DNA of 64,000 nt from positions 124,001 to 188,000 of the forward strand of contig BJKQ01000009.1 of the NCBI GenBank assembly GCA_006538405.1, given 5' to 3'. The DNA comes from Hansfordia pulvinata. Its lineage: Eukaryota; Ascomycota; Sordariomycetes; Xylariales. How positions within the stretch are numbered: position 1 is the stretch's first letter; the number at the start of each line of letters is the position of its first letter. A program made the position numbers and the translations under genes. Shown in pieces: positions 34,574 to 46,525 of this stretch. Under the pieces are notes generated by a model. It saw nothing but the letters and a program-made list of their open reading frames with translations. It searched no databases and had not been told where the DNA came from.

Positions 34574-37132
34574 TGGGCGTGAGGGGGCAGCAGTCTTGCA
34601 GTCGGGTGTGATGTTAAGATACGAGAGGCAAGATGGATTTCGGATGTGGATGGTGGCAGGGTGGATGATGGTCGGTCGAGGATCGCACAGAACCGGCTGG
34701 CGCGTGGTGATGAATTCCGGGGACCTGACAGTCGGCGCCAAAGCCGGGGCCTACCTGACGGTGGCGGGCGAGTGCATGCAGCGCACAAGTACCTCGACGG
34801 TCTGGGTTTAGGCTGGGCCCTTGGAGCTGGATGATAGAAATCTTGAAACCGCTGCACATCGACACCTGTGTACAGTAGGTTAGGTACCTACCACTTACGC
34901 TGTCCTTGGGTGCGGTGCCTCGGAAGATGTGTGCGATATCCAACGATGACCTGGCCAGACAGTGACGCCTGGTGGCCCCGGCGACGTCGCAAGATTCATC
35001 CCAGCGGCTCCGGTTGGACCCTCCGCGCGGCCGCTCGCCGCAGCTCCCCTGCTACAGACACGCGCAGTAAGACGACACTGGGCGGCTGTGATCGCAGATA
35101 ACAAGATCAAGGCAGGGACCGAGTCATCCGCAAGAGCATCTGCAGCGCGGACACTGCTCTCTTTCTTCATTCGCTTCAGCACGAGGACTGCCCCAGGCCA
35201 CGAGCACGCGCCTAAGCTCGGTATCGCCAGAAGTCTGTTGTCTGTTTGTTCTTCGAGGCCGCCGACCAGGGCCCCGACTGCTACCAAGCCCTTGCCAAGC
35301 CCCCCTTCCCGGCAGCTTTGACGCGCCTTCTCACGGCGACCTATCGCCATTTTGCTTGGCTACGGGGACGCCCAAGCCCATGCTCATCTGCGCCTTGCAT
35401 CTATTGCCGCTGACTGATGATGGTGACTGCAGGACAAGGTTACTATTTGTAATAAGACGACGAAGAAAGATGACAACCGTTTGTGATCAAGTACGAGTAC
35501 TGCTGCCCGCTCTGCTACCCCAAAAGTTCCAGCTCGGGTTCATCAATGTACATGTAATGTTCTGCCAGGCACGCACAGCTCGTCCACCAATCAAGCCAGT
35601 CTCATAATGCTGAGGTACGACTGACAGCCAGCTAACGACGTCATGGTCCCCATCCTCCTCAATTAACCAGACTCGCCACAGCTCGTCCACGCGACATCGA
35701 CCCCGAGTACATTAGTCGCCCTATTCTGCCCGCCGTTTCGTTGGCATGTCCGGGCTCGAGCCTGGCCTGGTCAACTTCCCGGATGGCTGTTCTTGCAGCC
35801 TGCTCATGTACCTGTACCTGTCCGAAGTCCAGTCCGCGCCTGGGGCTCTCCCCCGTCTGGGGTCCTGTGCCTCCATCTGCCCCGTCCAACACGTGCCAGG
35901 TACCGCGTCTCGTCTGGTATGGAAGGCTTCCATGGCTCAAGTACCCTGGGCCATATGCAAGTCCTTCAAAGTCTCTAAAATGTCATCTGCCCCACGCCGT
36001 CGCTGTCACGCTACGTCGCGCCGAAATTTACGTGCGAACCCGTTTCGGGTGCTGCAATCGGTGGCGTTTCAGCTCGCGCTACCTCCTGAGACTTGATGTA
36101 CACTGAAAATACGCCTTCGCTGTCAGTAAGTCGCTCGCTCGCACTCGCACCCGACCCAAATATCGTCGACCTCTGCTGGGACAGATTGTTTTTGTCGCTA
36201 TAGCCACTGTTGTTATTGCTTGCTCGGCTCTTGCCGACACTTTCATCGATGCCTCTGCCACGCCCAACATCGAGCGTGCAAACCCCCGAACCCACATCCA
36301 TTCCCCTGCCCGGCCTCGTTCGCTGACGTGCTGGACTCCCATTCGTGCCGCGCCGAGTCCCTCGCATTCAGGTGCGCAATGCCTCTCATAGCCCGCCTTC
36401 ATCGTCTTTTCCGCTTGTCTCCCACTGGTTTTCTCCAAACCTTGCTGCGCCTGCCTGCCTAGCCATACACCGCAAAGCAGGGCGTTGAGCCTGCCCCGCG
36501 ACCTCGTGATGCTACCTGTCTCGGCTCGTCCTGCGTTGGAGATGCACTTGGCTTCGACTGGTGGAGGCCTCCCAATCCCTCCCTGAATCGCTACCTCCCT
36601 CGGTGCAGGGTTCTTCCCTCATCCTTTCTTTGCGACCCGTGGCCCACAGTCCAAGCCTGCCATTCGTCGTCGCCTCGCGCTTCTCTTCTTGATCCACCGC
36701 CAATGCCCTGCCTTGCTTTTCTCCCTGCATGCCCTCATCATTCCACCATCGACTCGTCGCACAAAGCAATCACTGCATGGCACGCACTCGTAGCACTGCA
36801 CGGGGATGGCGCCTGGCTGACGCCTACCCAACTGTCCCGTAACTTGCGTTGCGTCAATTTCCCCACTGTCTATTAGGTCCGTGAATCATGACGAAACGAT
36901 TCTCCCGCCTGATGCTCGTCCGCCCGTATCGCCCTCCCTGCTGTGCCAGTCCACTTGCTTGCACGCCAGCGCTGCCACCCAGCCGCTTGCGACCGTCGCG
37001 AAAAAGTCGGTCGGGCTTGCCTGGCGTCGCCTTTGTACTTGTACACGCGCAAGCGCAAGCGCCACTTGGCACCGCTTGGCCTGGGTCCATCCCTCCACCC
37101 TCTCCGCCAAATCGCCGTCATGTGCTGTCTCA
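33414..37132. other. Gene-poor 3.7 kb region
   Basis: No supported gene. The part nearest the exchanger is probably its promoter and leader. Contains CAGG/TGGC tandem repeats at 34.5 kb and TACGAGTA-type octamers at 33644-33651 and 35492-35499. Open frames on both strands are short and unlike known families. Confidence 0.5.
34508..34573. repeat. CAGG and TGGC tetranucleotide repeats
   Basis: Imperfect CAGG copies (about 34508-34530) are followed by about nine perfect TGGC copies (34536-34573). Confidence 0.88.
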
Positions 37133-40100
37133 TTAGTCGTGTCGTAGTAGTCGTGTCGCGGTCTCGTTGTAGTCGTTGTCGTCGTTGTCGATGTTAATTT
37201 CGTCAGTCAATGCTGTAGAAGAGTGTCGAGCCTCGAGTTCGGGCGTGCATTCTCCTTCGTATCGTTCAATCATGTCGTGTCTGTTCGTAGCCGATATCCC
37301 TTCTTTCCTCGCAGTGATGCCATCGTCGCCCCATTCCGTTCTCAATTGTCCATAAACGCTGGTACTGTTAGGTGCCACAATACCCACTTGATTGGCCAGG
37401 GGCTGTGCCGACTCACCAGCAGTGTACGCTTGGTACCACGTCAATGACGCACCGCCATCCAGCCACGACGGATTGAAGTTCTTGTCGGAAAAGAACGTCC
37501 AGGCTGCCTTGGGGTCGACTGTTGCCAAGTTTCCGTACAGGATTCCCTTCCAGCCGCTGTCCATCTTGTCCGCGCGGCCCTTGTCGAAGTACGCCTCCCA
37601 CTCCTCTTTGACGAACTTGGGCGAGCGGGTGAGCTTAGTGCTCGGCAGCAGGGGAATCATGTGGATGCCCTGGATGTATTCAATGTTGGATCCGAAGTAC
37701 GTGGTGTGATCGCATTTGTTCTCAAACATAATGCCCGCAACCCGGTTCCCAATGTACTTTGAGGGCTGCACCTTGTTGTCGGCGGTGTACAGGTAGTAGT
37801 GGCTCAGGGAGCGGGCGATGACCGACAGCATCAAGTTGCCTCTGTGTCACGTCAGCCACCGAATTCGCGTCAGTCTCGAATCGTGTTCATGTGCTCACCG
37901 TGCTTCCATGTTCGCATCTTTCGACGTCTTGCCCCACATCTTGATCGCGTACGCGTGCATGGCGTCCTCTGAACTCGATTCTTGGTCCTGTTTCGAAACA
38001 CCAATTAGTATGGGACCGACGCATGTTTCAGTGTACGAAGCACATACCTTCCCGTCAGAAGTCTCGTATAGCCCATGAGCCCAGCTGTGTCCATGATACC
38101 AGTCGAAGTTGCGGAATTCTGGGAAGTACTTGTCTTGCCGAGACGGATTGGCGACATCCCTCACCATTGTGTTGACGTATTCCACATTCTCCTTGGTGAG
38201 CCAGCTTGGGTCAAGATGGCCAATGACAGCGGCAGCGTAGATGAAGTAGCCATAATGGAAGTGGTGATCGTTGTAGAAGGTGTTGCCAAAATCCGCGCCG
38301 TTGTTGCCTGTCTCATATGTGGCGGATGAGACCAATCCACCCCATGCCGCTGTGCAAGTCAGCGGTCAGGGCTTGAATAGGAGACCGGATCAACTCACAT
38401 TCGTAGTAAAGGGGAAACTTTTGCTTGTTCGTGGCGAACCTGGCAAATGCTTTCTTCAGGTTGTTCAGGCCACTTGCCGCCAGCTCTGGGTTCTTGAGCA
38501 TTTCGCTAGTTGTATAGCAAATGCCAGCGAATTTGGCCAAGGCCTGCGCATGTTAGTATGCCGTCTGGAAAGAGAAGTAGCGGGAGACTGACCTTGCCAC
38601 CAAAGTACATCGAGTCCTGGTCAGACTGCTGATCGACATTCTGGGAGATCTCCTTCTGGGCCACCGGTGTGATTATCTTAACAGCGCTGTCGGGCAGGGT
38701 TGTCTTGGGCCCATGGGTCGGGTCCCACGGCGCAAAGTCCATCTTAACAGGCATATTTGGCTCAATCATGGTCCACGAATCTGCCAATACAGCGGTTGCC
38801 AGGCCTTTGGTTGTTGTCTGCAGCTGCGCCTGTTGGGTCACCTTGTGGGTGGTGTTGTCGAAAGAGTTGACGTGGTGCGGCAAAGCATACATCAGCAGCT
38901 TGGATTTGGTGTCGCCAGCCTTCTGAAAATGGAATGTGTACGATCCCTTGTTGCCGACGGCAGTACCTGTCATGTTGACACCGGTAGGATACGCCGCTGC
39001 CGCGCTGTCGATCATGGCCTCGGACTTGCCTGGGTCTTTGGCAACCTGAAAGAGTCCGGTGAACGGTTTGGAGGCCTTCGCGACAGAGTTGTTGATAACC
39101 TTGATGTCGAGAGGCTCGCTCCCTTTGTCTGCGACTGCGTACGCGTGCCAAACTGATCCATCTTCCAAATTGAAGGTGTACTTCGTCACACCGGGCTTCG
39201 GGCCCTTCGTCGACCTTGTCACTGTCTTGAAGAAGATGCCGGTGTTGATAAGCGGTGTTCCTTTGTTATACTTGGCGGTGACGAAACCCATTCCTTGGAC
39301 GATGGGGAAGGTCATCATAGGGTCGGCGCCGTCTTTTGCGTGAAGGTTGACGTTGAGTGAGTGGCCAGCCAGATTGTCAGTTGTCAGCTTGGTACCGTTG
39401 CTAAGCTCAGTGGCCGAGAGGCACAGGGACTGCACCCCCACCGGGCTCAAGAAATATTTCGCAGCGCCCGTGGTCGGTTGCTCTTTTCCATACACCATCT
39501 GTTTTGCTTCAATGTGGGAGACGGCAAGACCCCAGTTGTTGCCTTTGCCCTTATTCCAAGAGAGGGAGTATGGGTGAACGAAAGAGGGCGAGTTCTGCTT
39601 TCCCAAGTAGAAGTTTGCGTAAAATTTGTTTGTTCCGATGGGCGTGGGACCGCCGATTCCAAGCCGAGGAACGGGGTGGTCCTTCTTGACCTGGAACATG
39701 GAAGACGGCGCAGATGTGGCGATTGGCTGGCTGAAGATGTCCGACGAGGGCGGCGAGGGGGCCATGCTGGACGACGTCGCGTCGGGTGCGACAGGCCTCA
39801 CGGGCAATGGCTTGAGCAGAGCCGTAGGTTCGGGAATGGCGTTGGTGAGCAGAGGTTCACGTCCAAATCGGCCTTGTGTCTCAAGAGCTGTGTTGATGGT
39901 TCCAGTCGTATCAGGTCTGGTACCAGTCAGCGGCGGCAGTATCTGAACCACGCCAGCCTTGCCGGTACTGGTAATGACGGCGGCCGGTGCGTAACCCTCC
40001 TGATGAGGGTTCTTGGTAGTAGCTGCAGGCAGCGCCTTATCAAGCTGTGGTCTGTGCCTACAAGGAGACGCTGGCTGGCCGGGAGCCGGAAGCGCCCATA

Positions 40101-40143
40101 CAAAAAGTATCTGGGAAAATATTAGTAAAATAAACTTCAACAT
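37133..40143 (-). CDS. GH81 endo-1,3-beta-glucanase, secreted, 5-6 exons
   Basis: Minus-strand exons: 40143-38593, 38543-38399, 38349-38048, 37987-37899 and 37841-37133, giving 931 residues if read to the stop at 37133-37135. It starts with a signal peptide (MLKFILLIFSQILFVWALP), then a Pro/Ser/Thr-rich linker (to about 165), the GH81 beta-sandwich and the helical barrel. The catalytic region reads DWYHGHSWAHGL and, across an intron, DGKDQESSSEDAMHAY, with the conserved Glu residues of the family. GH81 enzymes cleave internal beta-1,3-glucan bonds, as in cell separation (Eng1) or wall turnover. The domain ends near GGASLTWYQAYTA. Beyond it the last exon either runs on as an acidic, family-atypical tail, or a 52-nt intron (37416-37365) is removed, ending the protein at 37342. 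Confidence 0.95.
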
Positions 40144-42193
40144 TTTGATAGATATGAAGGAAAATCCAGGGGTTTAGAGGGTTGTTGGGCCAGTTCAAAT
40201 CCTATCGTCTTCGCTTTCGCGTGGTTATTTCGGAGTGGGCGTGGGAAGTAGGTGCAGCATGCAGCGATGGTGCACCGCGGGGTTATAATAATATGATTAT
40301 ATGGTAAAGAGATTCCGCAAAGATAGAGTAATAAATGGAGGCGACGAGCACAAGATTGTCGTGAAGCCGTTGATATTGATAAATGATAATCATAAAAAGT
40401 GTGGTCGTATTTGTCGATTTGGCATCGAAGGAGGAAGAAGAGAAGAGCAAGGCCAAGAACAGGGACGCGGAGTTGGGCAAGTCTTTTGAGCGCGTCAAAG
40501 CTCCAGCAGACGAGGATATTGGAATGCCGAGATTGACCAGACGACGGAACATACGGAGTGTAAGGCTTTGAAGGACGGGAGCCTCGCCTACGAGGCAAGG
40601 GTGCCAAGAATGAGGTGTCTCGCATCACATCGGATCGAGAACATTGCTTACCTATAACACGGGAGCCCAGTGGTGGGCCGGGAGGGTCTGGACGAGCGTA
40701 GGAATGTTGGCTTGTGAGTGCCGGGGAATTAAGCCGATGTTTAAACGATACAAGATGAGGAGATATCTCAGGGCGGGTGTAGGATGTCGAGATGGCCGAC
40801 GAGGTGACGAGACAAAAGCGAGGCGAATGCTGGCTCGGGGTCATAACGCTGCTCTCCAAGAGCAATGTCGCCGGTGTCAAGGGCCTGAGACACACATCGC
40901 GTGGTGAAGAGGGTTGAGCGGCAAGACCGGGCGGAATGCAGGGACCAGACCGAGGAGAGAAGGCGTGGCCCTGTTGCTATTGTATGACCTGGGTTTGGTT
41001 CAAGCGGGTAAAGAGGGGCCGGGGGTGGCCAGAGGCCATCGCGACATCTCATGTTCCTATCCGCAGGTATTGCGTGACAGATGCGCTGTGTGTTCGAGTA
41101 TCCTGTGGAAGGTATAAGGGATGGCGGTGATGGGTGCTGGGCCTTGCCATCCAATGCCGTCGATATCTTCCCAAGTGGCGGCGCCTGCCTGCTTCATTTG
41201 GATTGGACTCAATCTTGTTTCGTCTTACATCGAGAGGGTGTCAAGGCCCAAGGTTGGCTTGGAAATCCGGCCGGAACCTGGTGGTGTGATCAGGCGAAAA
41301 GTGAGGCTGCATGTTGCCACAGAAGAGACGGGCCTGAAGTGATGAAGAAGGAGGAAAGGACGACAGGGCTGGGGGTGTCATTGGGCGAAGACGGGCCGTA
41401 GCAGGAGGGAGCAACTGAGCGTTGACCACAAGGGGTAGCAGGAAGGAGCATGAAAACCGGCGCACAGAGAGAAGTAGAGAGGAAGGAGGAAAGCGCAGCC
41501 TGCTCAAGAAACGAAGCGCAGCCAAGGTATGTCATGTTGCTGTCTTGCACAGGTTGTGCCTGTACTATACAGGGAGTACAAGGTGCAGCACCTCCAGGTT
41601 GGCCTGCCTCCCTCGCCTCCTTACCAAACCTGACTGACGGTCGCTCGAGGCCGGAACTCGGCACGGGCGGCCCTGTGATAGGCCGGCTCAACCGCCAGCC
41701 CGTCCCACCACGTCCTCCTCCAACTCGCGGTCTCTGCTGTCGTTCCGTCATAAGGGGTCGGTTCACCAACGTCGTGTCTAATCGCGTTGGGTTTTGTCTT
41801 GAATCAATTACTGTGCTAACCGTCGCCTATTTCATTGTGTGTGTAGCCAAAGCAAAGTACAGGTTTTCAATCTGCCGGTTCGCCCGCCTGGCCAGCCGCC
41901 TTAGTCGGCCTCACTCGCGCCAGCACGCACATACACAGGCCAGGTCAAGTCGCAGTGCCCAGGCGTGCCCGGAAAACTCGGCGACGCGGTGCCAAGTATG
42001 TACGAAGGCGGCCGTGATGTATTTGGCATCGAGTGCGGATCGCAAAGCAGCTTGGCACCAGCCAGCTTGGTTCCTCGGACTTCGCTCGGCATCCCCATAT
42101 CCTTGTTCCCCGACCGTCCCAAACCTCATCTACGAGCAACCCATTTTGCGGCGGGCCCGGACCTGGTGCAGAACTCATTGCCGCAGCCGATCG
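40144..42193. other. Intergenic region
   Basis: Holds the GH81 promoter side (A/T-rich near 40140-40420) and the 3' flank of stn1. Open frames up to 330 codons occur (41450-42442, plus strand), but they overlap stn1 antisense and lack domains. Confidence 0.5.
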
Positions 42194-43127
42194 TCACAGC
42201 CCCAAGGCGTTGTAATTACCCTTGGTCGTGTGTGTCTCCTCACCTGCGGCGACAGCCTGGCGGTGCCGCTTAACGAGGTCGGTCGTGGCTGGGCGCGAGG
42301 GTCCATCTGTCCCGCCGCTGCGTGGGCGATGACTAACCTTGCTCGCCACACCCTGGCCTGGGCCCTGGCGATCGTGTTGCTCCTTTCTCTTCTTCCTTTT
42401 GCGATCCTCTGCCTCCGTGTCAGCGGTGTGCTGCTTTCGTAGCCGCCGCAGCTCGCGCCTATCCACCGACCACGGCTGGTCTAGGACCTCACGCCGGAAG
42501 CTGGCGATTTTGTTCCAGAACCGCACCTCGTCCTCGGTGGAGCGGACGAGCGAAGCCTTCTGTATTTTGACCTGCTTCTGGTCCCGGAAAACCCGCACGC
42601 TACCTCTAACATCCACCACCATCCCGACATCAAGGTTTTCTGGACGGACGGCGGACGCTCGCCTGACGCGTCGCTTCCTGTCGCTACGGTGGCGGTGCGA
42701 GTGACTGTCTGGACCTGGGCGGCGGGCGCTGCAGCCTTTTCCCCCCACGCCAAGGCCGGTTTTGTAATTTTGGGCACCTCGATGGTGCATTCGATGCATG
42801 CGCCGGTGCTGTCGTCGACGGTGTAGTTGCGGCGGCCACGGAATTCGTCGACAGCCACGACGACGCCGACGACGCGAACCCAGCGCACGGGGTGGTTCAG
42901 ATAGAAGTAGACATCCTGGCCTGCCGATGGGTTCCCACGACAATAGATGTGAGCATTGGACCGTATTATGGATATTGACAAATTCAGGCTGGGTCTTTAC
43001 CTGCGAATCCGGGGTGGGCAGCCAGGGCGTGGATGTCGGCGGCAGGCAAAGGACACCAGCGGTTGATGGTTGGGGACAGGTGGAAGCAGTACTGAGGGTA
43101 GAACGCGGGCCGGTCATCGCCGGTCAT
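42194..43127 (-). CDS. stn1: CST complex subunit Stn1 (telomere capping OB-fold protein)
   Basis: Exon 1 (43127-43001, minus) encodes a start with FYPQYCFHLSPTINRWC. After an 80-nt intron, exon 2 starts at 42920 with GQDVYFYLNHPVRWVRVVG, then DEFRGRRNYTVDDSTGACIEC: the diagnostic OB-fold of fungal Stn1. The fold resumes in another frame with ENLDVGMVVDVRGSVRVF and FWNKIASFRREVLDQPW, and the protein ends basic at 42194-42196. About 310 residues, near the compact fungal length. Stn1 with Ten1 (and Cdc13/Ctc1-like partners) binds the telomeric 3' overhang and recruits polymerase alpha. The two frames differ by one base back, and the gap spans a G6 run on the coding strand (42741-42746). Either an undetected intron or a missing base explains this. 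Its start lies 600 bp from the 3' end of the J-protein gene, in the same orientation. Confidence 0.9.
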
Positions 43128-43726
43128 CGCATCTTGCTGGGGGAGGGCGGCGCGTAAACGGGCGAGGGGGCGACCTGCTGGCCTGGCCCGCGCATATCTT
43201 GTACAAGTCGTGACGCGATCGAATAGTTGTGGGCAGTGAATGGGCGCAAGTTAAGACTTCAGTGGATGAAATGTGGTGAACGTGCAGGCTGCACTAGAAG
43301 AGGCCGGGCGCGTCGCGTTCGGGCTCCGCCCCGCCAGTGAGCGGAAGCCCCGCTGACGTTGCCAGGCGCCCCGCCGTCAACAGAGCAGGCACCAGAGTGC
43401 TCGTACCGCGAGTACCTACCCGCAGCACTACGGATGCTGGTGGTGAGGCCTGGTGTCCGGCTCAGTTGGACGCGCCAGCTCCGCAGAGACGTGCGATGGT
43501 TTCGCGCAGTACAGACACGAAACAAATTGGCAGAAGATCATGCGGAATTCTACCATTATATTCGTCAAAGAACCAACCCAATCGTGAACTTGCCAGAAGT
43601 ACCCAGTTCGCCATACCATGCATACCCGTGCCCGAATGGCACAATCGCGAAAACGCCGACGAAAACACCCGCCTTCAAGTCCCTCAATACACTCGAAATA
43701 GCCCAGTCATTAGATCTGCCCGGCCC
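43128..43726. other. Promoter region of stn1
   Basis: Short spacer between the stop of the J-protein gene and the start of stn1, both on the minus strand. No gene is seen; near-matches to the TACGAGTA motif lie around 43398-43416. Confidence 0.5.
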
Positions 43727-44721
43727 TTATCTCTTAGACCTCTTGAGCCTGGATGCAGCGGCCTGGAAGGCCTCCTCGGAGGGCTCCTCCTCGGCCAGCG
43801 ACTTGGCTCCACGCTTCTTGCCTGCCTTCTTGCGCGGCTCTGGCTCCGCGTATTTGTCGGCGATGCGACTCAGAAAGTCGCCCGCCATCTGTTGGCGATC
43901 TTGCTGTCTTTTGGCAATGATGGCTGCCAAGCCGTCCTCTCCCGAGGTGCCGGCCTTACTCTTCCCCTTACTCGATCCTTTCTTGCCCGCTTGTTTGGAC
44001 TCGCCGAACAGCTTCTCGTGAACACCAAGCTCCTTGGCGTACTCTTCGGCCTCTCCGGCCTCGGCCTCGGCGGCCTTTTTGCGCGCATTGCGCGACTTCT
44101 TGGTCTCCTTGGTGTAGGCCTTGAACGCGGGCACGTCTTCGTTGGCGATGGCCTCATCGATGATGGCGCGGAACCGCTCGTCGTCCAAAAGCGGGTCGCT
44201 CAGTATGACGGTCTCGTAAATGGTGTCCATGTTTCCCTCGGCCATCTCGTAGGCAGTGAGCAGGTCGTCCTTTTCTTCGTCAGAGGCCTTGTACTTCTTG
44301 GCAAACTTGGCAATTGCATCGTCGGAGATGGCGTCGCGGAACTGCTCGCGATAGAAATCGGACCAGCTGAAGCCGTCGGCATCGACGATGGACTCTGAGG
44401 TAGACCCGGTCTCGTCGTAGCGCTTGCGCCTGACGGGGTCGGAAAGCACAGCATAGGCGAAGGCGATGGACTGGAACTTTTCGTGGGCCTCGGCCTTGTT
44501 GTCGTCGCCGACCTTGTCTGTGGAGCAGAATGAAGTCAGAATAGGCACTCATATTAATGATAGCATATTGTTGAGCAAGATATACCTGGGTGGTGCTTCA
44601 GGGCGAGCTTTCGGTAGGCCGACTTGATCTTATCAGCGGGGGCCGACTTGTCAAGCTCGAGGACTTCGTACGGGTTGACAGCGGGCGGCTCGCCCTCGAG
44701 GAGATCATCGGCAGCCGACAT
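43727..44721 (-). CDS. DNAJC9-like J-domain protein, 2 exons
   Basis: Exons 44721-44586 and 44517-43727 (minus) give 308 residues. The J domain occupies about residues 15-85, with NPYEVLELDKSAPADKIK, the helix AYRKLALKHHP, and the HPD tripeptide (44-46) split by the intron after the first base of the Asp codon. It continues with KFQSIAFAYAVLSDPVRRKRYD. The rest matches DNAJC9: FSWSDFYREQFRD, DDLLTAYEMAEGNMDTIYE, then a long charged helical region and a Lys/Arg-rich nuclear-type C-terminus (RLKRSKR). DNAJC9 in animals is a nuclear J protein that recruits Hsp70 to histone H3-H4; that the fungal protein does this is inference. The start context and length fit the family. Confidence 0.9.
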
Positions 44722-45444
44722 TGTGACAGCGAGCGGGAGCGGAGCTGCTGGTGAAGCTGAGCAACAGCAGGTGGGAGCGTCGGGCCTCTATGCAAGGGAG
44801 GACGATGGTAGATCTCGGTGGAGGGCGAACGGTTGATGAGGTTTGGGATTGGAAGACGAAGTGCCGCGAACACTAGGACGCGTCGGGCGCGTAAAGCTGT
44901 CGATGTCCAGTTCTGGTACGAGGCCTCGTACTGGTGCTCCAGCTACCTACCAGCCACTAAGGCGGTACGTCATCAGCCAGCCCTGCGCGTGAGGGTGGTG
45001 AGGGTCTAAGGCACAGAGGGTCCGACGCGGCCCCACAGCAGCAGCAGCAGCAGCAGCCGCTCGAAGCTCTGATCCCCGCGAGCCCTGACGATGGATGCAT
45101 TCACGGTAGCTGGAGCCTGTTCGAGAGCTGGAAGTACCCAAGTACATGCTGTATACAGAAGTGCGCATCGTCAACGACGGCGAGCTGGAGCTTCACCATA
45201 CGTCTCCTCTCACTTCCTCTGCTTCTGCCTGACAAACAGCGCAGTGCGGGCACGCCTGTGGGGGTTTCTGCTCATCTGGCGAACATTCTTGCCACACACT
45301 TCCGCCATCATTTCCATCTCACCTAAGCCGAAGACACTCGCACACGTGGGTTCCAGACCAATATACCACTTGACCTCTGTCGACACATTACCGTCGACTG
45401 ATTTTCTCCCCCGGCAGAGTACAGAAGCCGGATACCTCACGAGC
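44722..45444. other. Shared promoter region between divergent genes
   Basis: Separates the J-protein start and the deaminase start. It has a CAG/GCA repeat (45040-45060). An in-frame open extension of the deaminase begins at 45091 but is judged to be leader. Confidence 0.5.
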
Positions 45445-45987
45445 ATGGCCGACGAAGCGTCACCGCCGCCCCAGGGCAACCCCGCCATCTCACCCGGCGA
45501 CCACGGCGCCTACATGCGCCTCGCGCTGTCCCTCGCCACGCAGTCGCCGCCCAAGCCGACGAACTACCGCGTCGGGGCGGTGGTCGTCGACGTCGAGGCC
45601 AACGAAATCCTGGCCACCGGCTACACCCTCGAGCTCCCCGGGAACACCCACGCGGAGCAGTGCTGCTTGGAGAAGCTGTCGCGCCGCCACGGCGACCTGC
45701 CCCTCGACCGCCTGGGCCCCGCCCTGCCCCCGCGCCTGGCCCTCTACACCACCGTCGAGCCCTGCTCCCATCGCCTGAGCGGCAACCTGCCCTGCGTCGA
45801 GCGCGTCCTCGCCCTCGCCCCGTCCCCCGTTGCCACCGTCTACGTCGGCGTCAAGGAACCCGAAACTTTCGTTTCTGGCAACTGGGGGCTGGGAAAGCTG
45901 CACAACGCCGGGGTCGAGGTCGTCCACGTCACGGGGCTGGAGGATGAGATCCTGAAGGTCGCCACGGCAGGACACAAGACTGGGTGA
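45445..45987 (+). CDS. RibD/Rib2-type zinc deaminase (CDA superfamily)
   Basis: A 180-residue intronless protein. It contains the cytidine-deaminase-fold zinc site: HAE (H69, A70, E71) and two Cys in TTVEPCSHRLSGNLPC (C107 and C117). The EPCSH...PC form is characteristic of the diaminohydroxyphosphoribosylamino-pyrimidine deaminases of riboflavin synthesis (bacterial RibD, C-terminal domain of yeast Rib2) rather than of cytidine or dCMP deaminases. It would therefore deaminate the pyrimidine intermediate of riboflavin in the cytosol. Unlike yeast Rib2 no pseudouridine-synthase domain precedes it, and unlike bacterial RibD no reductase follows. The frame is open upstream to an ATG at 45091, which would add 118 residues without conserved features; 45445 (GAGCATGGCC) is preferred. 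Confidence 0.85.
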   Translation: MADEASPPPQGNPAISPGDHGAYMRLALSLATQSPPKPTNYRVGAVVVDVEANEILATGYTLELPGNTHAEQCCLEKLSRRHGDLPLDRLGPALPPRLALYTTVEPCSHRLSGNLPCVERVLALAPSPVATVYVGVKEPETFVSGNWGLGKLHNAGVEVVHVTGLEDEILKVATAGHKTG

Positions 45988-46166
45988 TGTGGACAGACCA
46001 GCAAGGGCACTTGATAAAAGCAATGCAGCGAAATTTACTCAGCGTGGGTTGAGAAGGGAACGCGATGGCAGGAGACGCGCGACCATCACTCGAGGAGGGG
46101 GCTGCGACAACACTCGAATATGATGCCACTCAATCATCTGATCTTTCAATAATCGCAGCTTAAGCT

Positions 46167-46250
46167 GCCTGGTTAGCTCAATCGGTAGAGCGTGAGACTC
46201 TTAAACATTAGTTAATCTCAAGGTTGCGGGTTCGACCCCCGCATCGGGCT
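46167..46250 (+). tRNA. tRNA-Lys(CTT) with 11-nt intron
   Basis: The cloverleaf closes fully: acceptor GCCTGGT with ATCGGGC, D stem GCTC/GAGC, anticodon stem TGAGA/TCTCA and T arm GCGGG-TTCGACC-CCCGC. The anticodon is CTT at 46200-46202, and an 11-nt intron follows position 37 (46204-46214). The discriminator is T at 46250. A T-run near 46291 may be the Pol III terminator. The CCA end is not encoded, as expected in a eukaryote. Confidence 0.95.
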
Positions 46251-46453
46251 CAATTCCCGATGCACCACTTCAAACGTGGTTCTTCGACTCTCTTTTTGCG
46301 TTTTTGCGCCCTGCGACCCCGCCATCTCTCGCCTGGTGGGGCAGATCATTTCTCTTTTTTTCGACCCCCGCCGCCCTAGATTTCCAGGGACTCACTTTAC
46401 AATACGAGGATCGCTCTCAACGACCAATGAACGATCACCTTAGATCCTCTTCG

Positions 46454-46525
46454 GGGCTTGTGGTTTAGTGGTATAATACTCCCTTAGCATGGGAGTGGTC
46501 CGGGGTTCGATTCCCCGCGAGTCCA
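46454..46525 (+). tRNA. tRNA-Ala(AGC)
   Basis: A 72-nt intronless cloverleaf: acceptor GGGCTTG with CGAGTCC, anticodon stem CTCCC/GGGAG, anticodon AGC at 46486-46488 and T loop TTCGATT. The discriminator A is at 46525, and a T5 run near 46560 may terminate transcription. Confidence 0.93.

Noticed and set aside
41450..42442. 330-codon plus-strand frame
   Set aside because: Overlaps stn1 antisense, no domain, no consistent codon bias.
43337..44398. 353-codon plus-strand frame rich in Leu/Gly
   Set aside because: Antisense of the DNAJC9-like gene; hydrophobic composition is an artefact of the complement of charged codons.
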